Assembly: GCA_009731375.1 (NCBI GenBank)
Contig: BJOX01000092.1
Span: 66,908 to 90,051 of the forward strand
Source of the DNA: Paulinella micropora
Taxonomy: Eukaryota > Cercozoa > Imbricatea > Euglyphida
Direction of reading: 5' to 3'
Length of the DNA: 23,144 bases
The notes under the pieces are model-generated. The model ran no database searches and was not told the DNA's origin. It worked only from the letters and a program-made list of their open reading frames with translations. The position numbers and the translations under genes are program-made. Below are positions 7,921-17,139 of the stretch, one piece after another. Every line of letters begins with the position of its first letter. The stretch's first letter is position 1.

Positions 7921-10284
7921 TTCCACCACCTCGAAACGATTACCTTGAGTAGTGTCCGGGTAGGATGACGTATCGGTCTCCGAGGCAGTGTTGTAGGCCT
8001 GAGCTCGACCGAAATTCGGGTTGGAGCTTGCCCACGAGCCTCCTCCTCCTCTGGGTGGGGGGGCTGGAGCTCGAACAGCTCTCCCTCCATAAGGGGTATA
8101 TCCCCGACCTCCTCCTTTTCCTCTCTGAGGGGTTCCCTGCCACCTCGAGGCTCCTCTCCATGTTCCTCCTCCTCGTCCTCCTCCTCCTCCTCCTCCTCGT
8201 CCTCCTGCTCCTGCTCCTCCTCCTCGTCCTCTTTGAGAGGCCTTTAAGTTCTTTTGTCTCTCCCTTTCCTCCTTCTTCTCCTTCATCCTCTTCATGTAGG
8301 TAATGATTGCCTCTCGTAACTCCTCATCATCACACATATTGGCATACCAACCTTCGTTCACAGCGGCAATCTGAAGCATATTGAAAAGGCCCGGTTCCTT
8401 GCCTTCCGTCCTGCTCAGAAAATTTGCCCTTGCTGTTGGGTTCTGCCTATCATGATTGAAAGAGCAGTCTCTGTTCTCCATCTGTGCCTTACACTGCAAG
8501 CCCGCGAACCACCTCCAACATGCGGTCTTCAGGTCTGGCTCTCTCTGTCTCTTCCAACCGGCAACTCTGTTTGTGTACGTGGCTTGTGCGCCAACAGGTA
8601 CACCGCCTGCCTGTGCCGTATGTGCCTCCGTGAGCGAGTCCATGTTTGAGCATGCACTCATCACTTCTTGAAACAGTGCTGACGGAGCAACGCTTTGAAC
8701 CGTATTTTCGAACACGTGTGTCTCGAGGAAGTTCTTGGACTTCACTGAGCTAAACGTCGAGCATTGTTGTATGAGCTGAGTAAGCTTACTCGGGTTAACT
8801 GTGTGTAACGCCGAAAAGAAATAGAGGATGATCGACTTGCGGCCATAGAATAGCCCATAGGAGGAAACTACCTCCGTAAGGGTCGCCGCCAAGCCAACAG
8901 CACTCCTCAAACTCATCGCCACTGTCTCAAAGATTTCAAATCCTATGAGAGTACCAGTGCAGAGATGCTGGTATCCATGAGATTGAAAATATGAAATGAG
9001 TGTGGCCACCGCCAGTTCACACTGAGCGTCTAGGCCTGTTGCATTGTTTCTCTTAATCTCCTCCTTCTTTCTCAAAAACTTGTACTGTGTCAGATCAAAT
9101 CCCAACGAGACTAGATATTGGTCAAAAACAGTAACAAGGGCCTCGTATTCCTGCGTTTCGTCGCAAGGAAAAGCCTTCATGCAGGCATTGATCTCTTTGA
9201 GCTTGCTCAAAAGCGAAACATCAGAGTCTTTGTCTGAGCTCGTCTTGGCATATAGCATGAGACTTGCCACTCCTCCTTTCTTCCCCTTGAAGGCATTTAT
9301 GATGTTCTGTCTGTCCTTCTTCTCCGTGTTTGTGACCACCACCGTAGTTGAGCCCGGGGTTGTAGGGGCTGGTGGGGCAGGAGCTGGTGGGGGAAAATAT
9401 GTCGGAGGGTGTGTCTTTGCGCCACTCACTTTTGCTTTCATTCTTTCCAGTCTCATCGTCTTCTCGAACTCCGCCTTCTCTTTCGCCTTCTTCTTCTCAG
9501 ATATCACCAGCTTTTGAACATGAGTAATAAAGGCCACCAATTCAGAAGCAGATCTGAGAAAATTATATTTCTCCACATATTGGTCAACACCTGCTTTGTT
9601 GGCGACCGGTGGTGCGTTACTAAGTGATTTAAGGACAGAGTGATCCTTGGTAGGAATCCATCTCTTCCATGCCTCCTTGTGCAGTAACGCACCCATCAAC
9701 AGTCTGATCTTGGTCAGAACTCTGTCGGTCTTCTCTAACTCATCAATCACAGGATGAGTTTCTCCTGCTGCCTTAATGCTTTTTTCCATCTCTGCCTTCC
9801 CCTCCTCCAAGGCCTTTATTTCCATTGTAAAAAAATGAAATATGCCACTCGAGTTTTTCGAACCCAGATTGGTCTTCATTTTTGTTACATCGACTGCCTC
9901 CTGACCAGTCGCGAGGAATCTGGCCGTTGCTCTTGGGTTTGTGTACTGGAGGTAACCCTCACATCGTGGGCCGTATGAACGTTCCCAAATCAGGGTTTGA
10001 GTGTACACCCCAAAGATAGCATCGAGTAATTCAAGGTGGGTGTGTGTGTCCCCAAACTTGATATGCTGTATCTTCTTTCTCTTTTCTGGATCAGAGACCA
10101 GTTTGCCGAGGAGCTGTGCTGTGTTTGATAATAGGATATAGACATCCTTTTTAGCACGACTTTTCTCTCTTCTTTGATCCTGAGGGATCCACACATAGGT
10201 ATCCTTCTCTCCCCCCATCTTGTTATCAAACTCTTCTTTAGTGAGGTCATAGTGGTCTTGCACCCACTGTGATCTCCTCTCCAT
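7918..10284 (-). CDS. Gag-like structural polyprotein with CCCH-type finger and RGG tail
   Basis: About 788 residues, starting at the ATG at 10284 (a GTG immediately precedes it, and an in-frame stop lies just upstream at 10294-10296). Numbering here includes that GTG codon. It precedes pol as expected for the structural protein that packages the RNA. The first 590 residues are mostly helical and charged, with a Pro-rich hinge at about 294-312. Instead of a CCHC zinc knuckle there is C590-X8-C599-X8-C608-X3-H612, a CCCH-like spacing. A Glu/Lys/Arg-rich helix follows (about 655-685), then an RGG/Gly-rich tail (about 686-750), both plausible RNA-binding surfaces. The protein is longer than most Ty3/gypsy Gags. 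The Gag assignment rests on position and composition; I saw no specific Gag-family match. Confidence 0.85.
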   Translation of the reverse strand: MERRSQWVQDHYDLTKEEFDNKMGGEKDTYVWIPQDQRREKSRAKKDVYILLSNTAQLLGKLVSDPEKRKKIQHIKFGDTHTHLELLDAIFGVYTQTLIWERSYGPRCEGYLQYTNPRATARFLATGQEAVDVTKMKTNLGSKNSSGIFHFFTMEIKALEEGKAEMEKSIKAAGETHPVIDELEKTDRVLTKIRLLMGALLHKEAWKRWIPTKDHSVLKSLSNAPPVANKAGVDQYVEKYNFLRSASELVAFITHVQKLVISEKKKAKEKAEFEKTMRLERMKAKVSGAKTHPPTYFPPPAPAPPAPTTPGSTTVVVTNTEKKDRQNIINAFKGKKGGVASLMLYAKTSSDKDSDVSLLSKLKEINACMKAFPCDETQEYEALVTVFDQYLVSLGFDLTQYKFLRKKEEIKRNNATGLDAQCELAVATLISYFQSHGYQHLCTGTLIGFEIFETVAMSLRSAVGLAATLTEVVSSYGLFYGRKSIILYFFSALHTVNPSKLTQLIQQCSTFSSVKSKNFLETHVFENTVQSVAPSALFQEVMSACSNMDSLTEAHTAQAGGVPVGAQATYTNRVAGWKRQREPDLKTACWRWFAGLQCKAQMENRDCSFNHDRQNPTARANFLSRTEGKEPGLFNMLQIAAVNEGWYANMCDDEELREAIITYMKRMKEKKEERERQKNLKASQRGRGGGAGAGGRGGGGGGGRGGGTWRGASRWQGTPQRGKGGGRGYTPYGGRAVRAPAPPPRGGGGSWASSNPNFGRAQAYNTASETDTSSYPDTTQGNRFEVVE

Positions 10285-10726
10285 CACTATGAATCAAGTC
10301 GATCATTTTTCGTCCTCTTCCTCCCGTGTAGGCAGGTGGTAAGGGATTACCATATGCTCCTCCTCCTCCCGTCTCTTCTTGTTCAAATCTTCCTTCATCT
10401 TCGTCTCCTCCATATCTTCCTTCATCATCGCAGCCCTCTTCTACTCCTCCTCCTACTCCTTCATCTCCTCCTCTTCCTCGTCCTCCTAGTCCTCCTAGTC
10501 TTCCTACTCTTACTACTCTTCGTCTACTTATCTCTGTTCCTCCACCTACTCCTCCTTCTCCTTCTTCTTCTTCGTCGTCTTGTCCGCTTTCTCCTCCTCC
10601 ACCTTCATTCAATCCTCCTCCTCCTCCTTCATTCAATCCTCTTCCTCCTCCTCCTCCTGCTTTTTCTTCTTCTCTTCTTTGTTCTGCCTCCGAGAATTCA
10701 CTCACTTCGGCGGTCTCTGTCGACAT
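10247..10726 (-). CDS. Small Gly/Glu-rich ORF upstream of gag (ORF0)
   Basis: 159 codons from an ATG at 10726. It begins with an acidic, Ser/Thr-containing stretch (MSTETAEVSEFSEAE), then consists of GGGG, EEEE and RRRVVRVGR blocks. It overlaps the start of gag by 38 nt and lies in the frame from which a +1 shift would lead into gag. It may be a separate small protein, a lost or frameshift-linked N-terminal extension of Gag, or a chance ORF favoured by the purine-rich strand. No homology is recognised. Confidence 0.4.
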   Translation of the reverse strand: MSTETAEVSEFSEAEQRREEEKAGGGGGRGLNEGGGGGLNEGGGGESGQDDEEEEGEGGVGGGTEISRRRVVRVGRLGGLGGRGRGGDEGVGGGVEEGCDDEGRYGGDEDEGRFEQEETGGGGAYGNPLPPAYTGGRGRKMIDLIHSDGEEITVGARPL

Positions 10727-11492
10727 GATGTCGTAGTAGTGATCAACAGGAGGACAGTGTCAGCTCCTATGTTTGGTTTTTGTTCGTTTGTGTTCTGTTC
10801 CTCCTTCAGTCGATTGACTAGTGAAGAGAGAAACTAATAGAGAGGGTAGGATAAGATTCCCTGTCCTCTATGAAACACTGTTTGTATGTTTGTTTTTGTT
10901 TGAGAAAAATAGTCTTTGAGACTTTCTCCGATTTCTTGTTCTCCTTACTCAGATTACTTTCTCCTCCTTCTTTTCTATATTGTATCTAGTATGAGGCACT
11001 AGGACCTACACACAGATAGTAATAGAGAAGCCAGAAAAGCTCTCCTTGAGAAGTCGACAGTCGGTCGGATAGGTTCTCAGACCTACCTTTAGAAAACGAT
11101 CAGAGAGTTGCAAAAATACTCTGACGTATGTGTGAGATAATGCAGATAAATGCACAAACTAGAAGGGTAGAGTGTTGTGCTCCTGTCCCTATGCTTGTTT
11201 GTGTTTTGTGTGTGTTCCTTCACTCTTCTGTCCACCTCCTTCTTCTTGGTCTCTGTGTGAGAACAGCAAGAACGACAGAGAGTTTGTATCTGATGTCTCC
11301 TTGTGAGCACACAGATACTGATTGGGCTAGAGGGTACGAGACACCTGCTTGAGACCAATCAAATTATTTGTTTTGTGAAAGAGTTATGAGGGAGCTGTGT
11401 TGGAGTATTTGTTTTCGTCTGACGTCCCCGTGTGAGACAGGTCAGTGAAAATTCACTCTGTTGCCTGTGTGGCAAAGCAGAAAGAAATCACC
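10727..11492 (-). other. Retroelement 5' leader, non-coding
   Basis: About 770 bp between the PBS-like site and the first ORF. Only short ORFs with no recognisable content. It would hold the packaging signal and gag-leader structures; none could be identified by eye. Confidence 0.6.
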
Positions 11493-11510
11493 CTAGTGAT
11501 GTGGACTCCA
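11493..11510 (-). other. Candidate tRNA primer-binding site
   Basis: On the minus strand TGGAGTCCACATCACTAG begins two bases after the end of the 5' LTR. The TGG start pairs with the universal CCA tail of a tRNA, and the position is canonical. It does not match the common initiator-Met PBS (TGGTATCAGAGC), and I cannot name the tRNA. Confidence 0.6.
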
Positions 11511-11512
11511 AA

Positions 11513-11748
11513 TGTAATGCCCCCAACAATAGCTCGTAAAAAGTCGGTAATACAACCAAACACAGTCCTCAAGAATGAGAATGATGTCTCGTTATATTAG
11601 CTCAGTGAAGCAAAAAAGGAAAACGGCAACAGACCAGAAATAAAATGGCATCAGGTCAATCTGGACAAATAATACTGAAAAATAAGCTGGTGCACCTGTC
11701 ACCAGGAAAAGGTACTTTTTACCGGCTATCCGGGGGGTGATGCCTACA
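11513..11748 (-). repeat. 5' LTR (right copy), about 236 bp
   Basis: Direct-repeat partner of 1543-1782. It starts TGTAATGC and ends GCCTACA on the plus strand. In element orientation it would carry the promoter; CTAATATAAC (11600-11591, minus) is the only TATA-like word noticed. The right flank after the LTR (CAAGCC...) is unrelated to the left flank. Confidence 0.95.
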
Positions 11749-13687
11749 CAAGCCAAAGTCACTATTTAGCCAAGAAATTGCCAACGGTCGAAAAACAGTT
11801 GTAATGGCTAGAAATTCAATTTTTTTTAATTTTTTTTTGTTTGAAATAGTTAAAATACATTAAAATCTTTCGTTTTCATGCTACTCACATCAATTTTCAA
11901 AACCTTCATACTTAGCATGCAAGTTAGCGTCCACTTCATCCTGTCTCACTGATCTTACATCACCTTTAACTCTGGAGTCTCCTGAGCTGCGGTTCGCCTG
12001 CCGGTGGACTCCGTTAGAAGTCGCAATGCACGATCAACACTTAAATCCGCTGGCAGATTCACTGAACTGACTAACTGCGGGCCAGACAGAGAGCAAACTA
12101 GTATATACGTGCGCAGTTTCAAGTTAGACTGTTTACAACTGCTCAGCGGCTCAATGATTGACAGTGGGTCCGATGCGCAATGCCTAAATGACAGTTACCG
12201 TGACTACGGCGCACAATTAACTTGAGCTATTCAATACTGAGTTACTATATTGTACTAGGCTTGCCACTTCTAGTAGGAGTAATAAGAGTATATAGTACTG
12301 ACCCGACTAAACTACTAGAGGCTTGATATTAATATAATATGATTCACTCCTTCAACGCCGCCGCGTCACAGTCTTTCTCTCCCGGGCCCTGCTTCCTTTT
12401 CAAACTCCCCTTTCCTTTAACTCAGAAGTTCAGGTGATTTTATTTGATCATTCCTTCGTTTTGACTCTACGAGTCTATCTTTGTTACTATTAATACCACT
12501 TCCCTTCTACTACTCTTACGCTTCCCCGGTGACTTATCCCTATTAATACTCGTGGCAAGTATTCTATCATGATTTAATTAATAAAAGTTAATTAGTGAAA
12601 AAAAAAATGTTGAACTCACTGAATTCACACCACCTCAGCTCTGACATGAAGTGAAGGCTTCCTTTTGACATCATCATGTTACTGTCTCTTCACTTACTAA
12701 TACAGATGATAGAGTAACTACAATATTAATATTGAGACTAGTCGTACGTGGCAGCCTACGGTTCCTGAGTGGAAAAGAAAACTAATAAGATCATATTTTC
12801 CCGGCCCGGGCATATTAATATATCTATAGCAACTTTAAGAGACTTTCAGTATACAGGTCTAATTTTCAATTTGGAACCCTTTGAAAGTCTTTTCAATTAG
12901 ATCATTTCTTCGAAACTGATACTGATACTGTATCATCCTTGACAATGATGTCAACATGAAATAAAATCTACAATCAATTCCTGCTAAATGAAGATGGACT
13001 GGAAATTGCTGTCACACGGTGGGAGAAAAATATCGCATAAAACAAGAAGCACAATGCGGCAAAGATAAACCTTGGAATTTAAATTTAGTTTTTCTCAACA
13101 AATACATGACCATATATATGATGACTCTGAATGCATCATAAATTGAAAGCTCAGCACAAATTTTAAACTTTCAAATGACAAGCTCAACATGGTCTATCTC
13201 AAATATCGACTGAGAGAACTGAGTTCCATTCGGTTTTCTTTGCCTTTTGACATAAATATTACCTAAGATTCTTCTGTGGGTTATTTTTCATTGCCGTGTG
13301 ATTGCAATGTGTCGCACCAGAAAATAACAGCGGCAAGAGGCTGCTGCTTTCTTCAATGTCGACTGACACAGTGCCAAACTTGGGCAAACATGTTTTAATG
13401 CCATCCGGGCCGTTTTGTATGCACCCGCAGTGGAACAAATATGCAACTCACAATACACTGTGCATCCAAAAAGTATGACCACGTGCTTGAAAAGCGTTGC
13501 GACTTATTTTGTGGTGATGGTGTTAGCTGTGATCGCGTCAACCAGAAAATCCACATATTTTCATGGGCTTGCAACTAGCCAAACTGAATACAAGCTTCTT
13601 ATCCTAGATGTCTATCATGTCAAACTATTAAAATTGTCAGAGATATTACAAAAGTGTGTGCTTGGTTTCAGGAGATTGATGCAGGCG
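11749..13687. other. Intergenic region between retroelement and exchanger gene
   Basis: AT-rich, with several T-rich and A-rich runs. Apart from one weak relic candidate at 12004-12225 I see no coding signal. Short ORFs near 13288-13482 and 13415-13801 lack recognisable motifs and overlap each other on opposite strands. The 3' UTR of the exchanger gene presumably occupies the last part, but no poly(A) site was established. Confidence 0.6.
12004..12225 (+). pseudogene. Possible retropepsin-like relic (weak)
   Basis: A 73-codon ORF whose C-terminal part reads SMIDSGSDAQCLNDSY (DSG at residues 53-55, about 12160-12168). This resembles the hydrophobic-hydrophobic-D-S/T-G active-site strand of retroviral-type aspartic proteases. 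There is no second half and no adjoining Pol domain, so chance resemblance is quite possible. Confidence 0.2.
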
Positions 13688-14224
13688 TTAGGGGCGGTGG
13701 GTCCAGAGGAGGAAGGACAAGAGCACGACACAGTAGCCCAGAATCAACCCACGCCCTGCGAGAAGACAGCAAACACTTGTTTTCCATTTTGTAAAAAATA
13801 AGGAAGGAGAAGCACACATAACGAGGTGCATAAGGGAGGGAGGGAGAAGGGAAGGAGGGACCAAGGATGTATCCAACCCGCATGCGAATGAGGACAGCAA
13901 CGGCGACCCCCGCCATCAGCACCACCACCAACAGCAGCACTGCAGGCGCAGCAAACCAAGCAACATGAGCCGAACCCTTGATGGACAGCGTTGCATCTTC
14001 GACACCGCGTTTCAAAAAAAGAGTAACAAACCGCATCACCTTTCACGAGATTGAATGGCATGGTATTAAGATGTAAACCCTGATCTACATCTTGTGCCCA
14101 TACAAACACAAATACACGGTCATGTATAACGCATAGAGACTGAGATTTCACACAAACTTGGGTTGATTGAGACCGCAATATCTGCCAATTCTCTATTTCC
14201 CAGCTCCCTCTCTCCTCCTCTCAC

Positions 14225-14283
<59 letters not shown>

Positions 14284-14294
14284 NNNNNNNNNNC

Positions 14295-14325
<31 letters not shown>

Positions 14326-14838
14326 TCTCTCTGACCGAGCACGTTAAGGGATTCGGACTCGAGTTGGTAGGGCTCGCCGGGCTCCACCACACATCTACAA
14401 TAGCCACACGCACATTGCTAGCTACACTAGATAACTACAAACAGCTCGCTGGACAGGTATATAAAACAGACAGACAGATTTAAACATAGATAGATATAGA
14501 TAAACAGACAGATCAATCGATAGATAAGAGAGATAGACAGATAGACAGATAGACAGATAGATCGATAAGGTTAGATAGACAGGCAGGTAGATGTGCATGA
14601 GTGCATATATAGCGTGCATTAGCTATCTGTCTCGCTCCCTCTTTTATGTCCCTCGCCTTAGCAGGCCACTTACACTACTGCTACTATTACTACTACTACT
14701 CGAACTACTCTTAATACGTACGTCTTGAGGAACCAGGGGAAGCCCAGCGCGATGCACAGGTTGAAAACGTTGCTACCGAACGCGTTCGCGATCGCCATGT
14801 TCCCTATGCAACACAAATACACACACACACACACATGT

Positions 14839-14877
<39 letters not shown>

Positions 14878-15457
14878 TCCTTGAGCACAAACAAGGCATG
14901 CCACGCAGCCTGCGAGCAGCAACGCGCTGCGCTTAGACAGCAAGGTGACCAAGTCCTTGCCGCGCCACAGCGATGGAGGCGAACATGTTAGGAAGCGCCG
15001 CGCCCACCGCCGCTGTACAGTCAGGCAAGCAAAAGGGCAGCAACCAGTGGAAAAGAGCGTGTCAAATAGGGGCGACCTAACGTAATGCCGATCACGTCGG
15101 AAGTGATGCCCGTCAGACAGCCCAAGCGGTCCGCACAGAACACCTGCCCACACACACCCGCCACCCACCACGCACATGTCGAGTCAACAACCACAGAACT
15201 GCACGGTGCTGCTATATCTCCCCCCCCACCCCCCCAACCCCCAAAGTCTGGAAGTCCGTCGACAAGAAGCAGAACAGGGGAAGAAAGGGGCACATGGAGA
15301 TGAAATGGAACAAGGCATAGGCAGAGGAGAGGAGCAGGGCGCCACAAGACCACAAGGTAGGAGAAGCCGGCGAGCCAAGCCACCACCATGAAGATGGAGA
15401 CGACCCAGTACGGCCGCCAGTGCGAGGCGCGCACGTCCTGCGCAAAGCAAGCGATAT

Positions 15458-15532
<75 letters not shown>

Positions 15533-15690
15533 CAGGCCTGCGACAATTGAAAGCGAGCGAGAAGCAGAAGAGATTCAAAAAAGAGGATATAGAAGAGGAA
15601 GCACGGATGAATAAGAGGATATAGAAGAGGGAGCGTGGGGAGAAATAAAGGAGAGAAAATGGAACGAGCAGGTTACGGTTGTGGTAGTGT

Positions 15691-15727
<37 letters not shown>

Positions 15728-15931
15728 GACTGGTATGGTGTATGTGAAGAAGAAGAAGCAAGGTAGCATGGTTAGCCAAACCAAGGTCTTGTACCTGCAA
15801 GCACAACAAAACCCATGGCCTGCTCCTGCTGTGCAGCTGGAAGGGGTGTGCTATGTCTGGTATTCCTGGTAGGTAAAAGAGGAGCACTAGTCGGGACCCC
15901 GACTAGGGATAGCGAAGACTGCACAGATGAC
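13688..15931 (-). CDS. Exchanger exons 13-20: second membrane half with alpha-2 repeat
   Basis: Exon 15 (15351-15437) encodes DVRASHWRPYWVVSIFMVVA...FSYLV, matching the PDVR and SIxWIxxFSYLMVW signature. Exon 16 (15077-15143) gives VFCADRLGCLTGITSDVIGITL. Exon 17 (14950-15012) gives AAVGAALPNMFASIAVARQGLG. Exon 18 (14718-14803) gives NMAIANAFGSNVFNLCIALG. Together these form alpha-2 in uninterrupted frame. Exon 19 (13862-14039) holds a long hydrophobic helix and exon 20 (13688-13755) the last helix (LILGYCVVLLSFLLW) and stop. Exons 13 and 14, which should supply TM6, are phase-compatible but weak. The exon 18 donor may be 14721 instead (GTACGT), which would change the phase. Two usual alpha-2 Asp residues read Asn. 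Confidence 0.88.
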
Positions 15932-15963
15932 CTGAGCGATTAAATGAGACAGAGCGGCGGCGG

Positions 15964-16014
<51 letters not shown>

Positions 16015-17108
16015 AAGAGGAGGAGGAGAGTTTTGGAGACCATTTGGCGCCGGCCGGGAAGGCGAGCAGCGACTTGGCCTCGTCGTCGTCTGCGTCGCTC
16101 TTCTTGATCGCCTCCTGGTATGCATGTATGTATGTATGCATTTATGTATGTATTTATGTATGTATGTATGTATGTATGCATGCATGCATGTATGCCTGTG
16201 TATGCGCATGTATGTAAGTATGTATGTGTATGTATGTATGTATGTCCTCGACATGACACCAGACACTGCTACTGGATCGAAACAAACTTTCAAGTGTTAT
16301 TGCTTTGTGAGTTCTTTTGTTGCTCTGTCGGATCCTGGTTCTGGTCGCTGTTGTGTTTTTTTTCTTCATTAGTTGCCGCTCGTGTTCTTTTGTTGTGCGT
16401 GTTGCTGCTGCTGTGTTGTGAGCGCCGTGTCAACAGCGTGGCGGTGGCAGCCGGCGCTCACTCACCTCGATGACTTCTTCCGGAGGCAGCAGACCCCTGG
16501 AGCGCTCCCGCCCTGGCCGTACCGCGCAGACAAACAGACAACACTTGTGCATGACGCGCAGCAACACGAGGCCCCACAGGTAGGCTGGCAGCTGCCGGGG
16601 TAGCAAAACAGCGACAACAGCAGCAACAGAAAAACAGCAAAAACAACAACAACAACAACAACAACAACAGTAAACGACAAAAACGACAAAAACGACAAAA
16701 GCAGAAGCAGCAGCAAGGAGTGTGACCGATATCACGCAGGCGCAGCTCCAGGTGCATTTGCCACTCGGCGGCGATGTCCTCGGTCCAGGCACGCAGCCGC
16801 CAATTCATCATGTTGCCCCAGCCTGCGAACCCACACAGCCGACATAGGCCAACAGATATACCACTCAAGGATTTTATTTATTAATTTTACGTATATATTT
16901 ATTTAGCATTGATACACTCCTGATGCTGGTGTGTTTATGGAAATGTGTATAGAGTTAAAACTGAAGACGCAAACAGAAAACATATCGAGATGGCATGGCG
17001 TCATGGAGACACACAAGCAACTGGAATGTGTAGGGTGCAAAAGCACAAGATCTGATCCACGCTGCAAGGACTGCTTGGGAACGGGTTGCGCTGCAGAGAG
17101 TGGGCAGG

Positions 17109-17139
<31 letters not shown>

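Larger units (their letters stand above)
1543..11748 (-). mobile_element. Ty3/gypsy LTR retrotransposon, minus strand, interrupted by a gap
   Basis: Two direct terminal repeats bounded by TG...CA enclose an internal region of about 9.7 kb. In element orientation (right to left) the order is 5' LTR, PBS-like site, leader, small Gly/Glu ORF, Gag, protease, RT, RNase H, integrase, gap, polypurine tract, 3' LTR. The order RT-RNase H-integrase is diagnostic of Ty3/gypsy (Metaviridae-type) rather than copia. Damage or oddities: a frame change between RT and RNase H, a non-canonical protease motif, a 954-N gap in the 3' part, and no matching target-site duplication (AGAGA on the left, CAAGC on the right). 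It may be a chimera of two copies joined by scaffolding. Confidence 0.95.

Noticed and set aside
9044-9517. Plus-strand 157-codon ORF within gag
   Set aside because: Antisense shadow of the Gag ORF, with no motif of its own.
10336-10728. Leu-rich plus-strand ORF
   Set aside because: Complement of the GGA/GAG-rich region upstream of gag; low complexity.
13415-13801. Plus-strand 128-codon ORF next to the exchanger gene
   Set aside because: No recognisable motifs, and its end overlaps the antisense of the last exchanger exon.
15021-15887. A 288-codon minus-strand ORF
   Set aside because: It crosses two clear exchanger exons, several introns and TA and GA microsatellites; only the exon parts are conserved.
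16560-16591. Possible extra exchanger exon encoding LPAYLWGLVLLR after a good pyrimidine tract and AG at 16593-16592
   Set aside because: The preceding exon ends in phase 1, in which this segment reads a different peptide, and exons 10 and 11 already join in phase without it.
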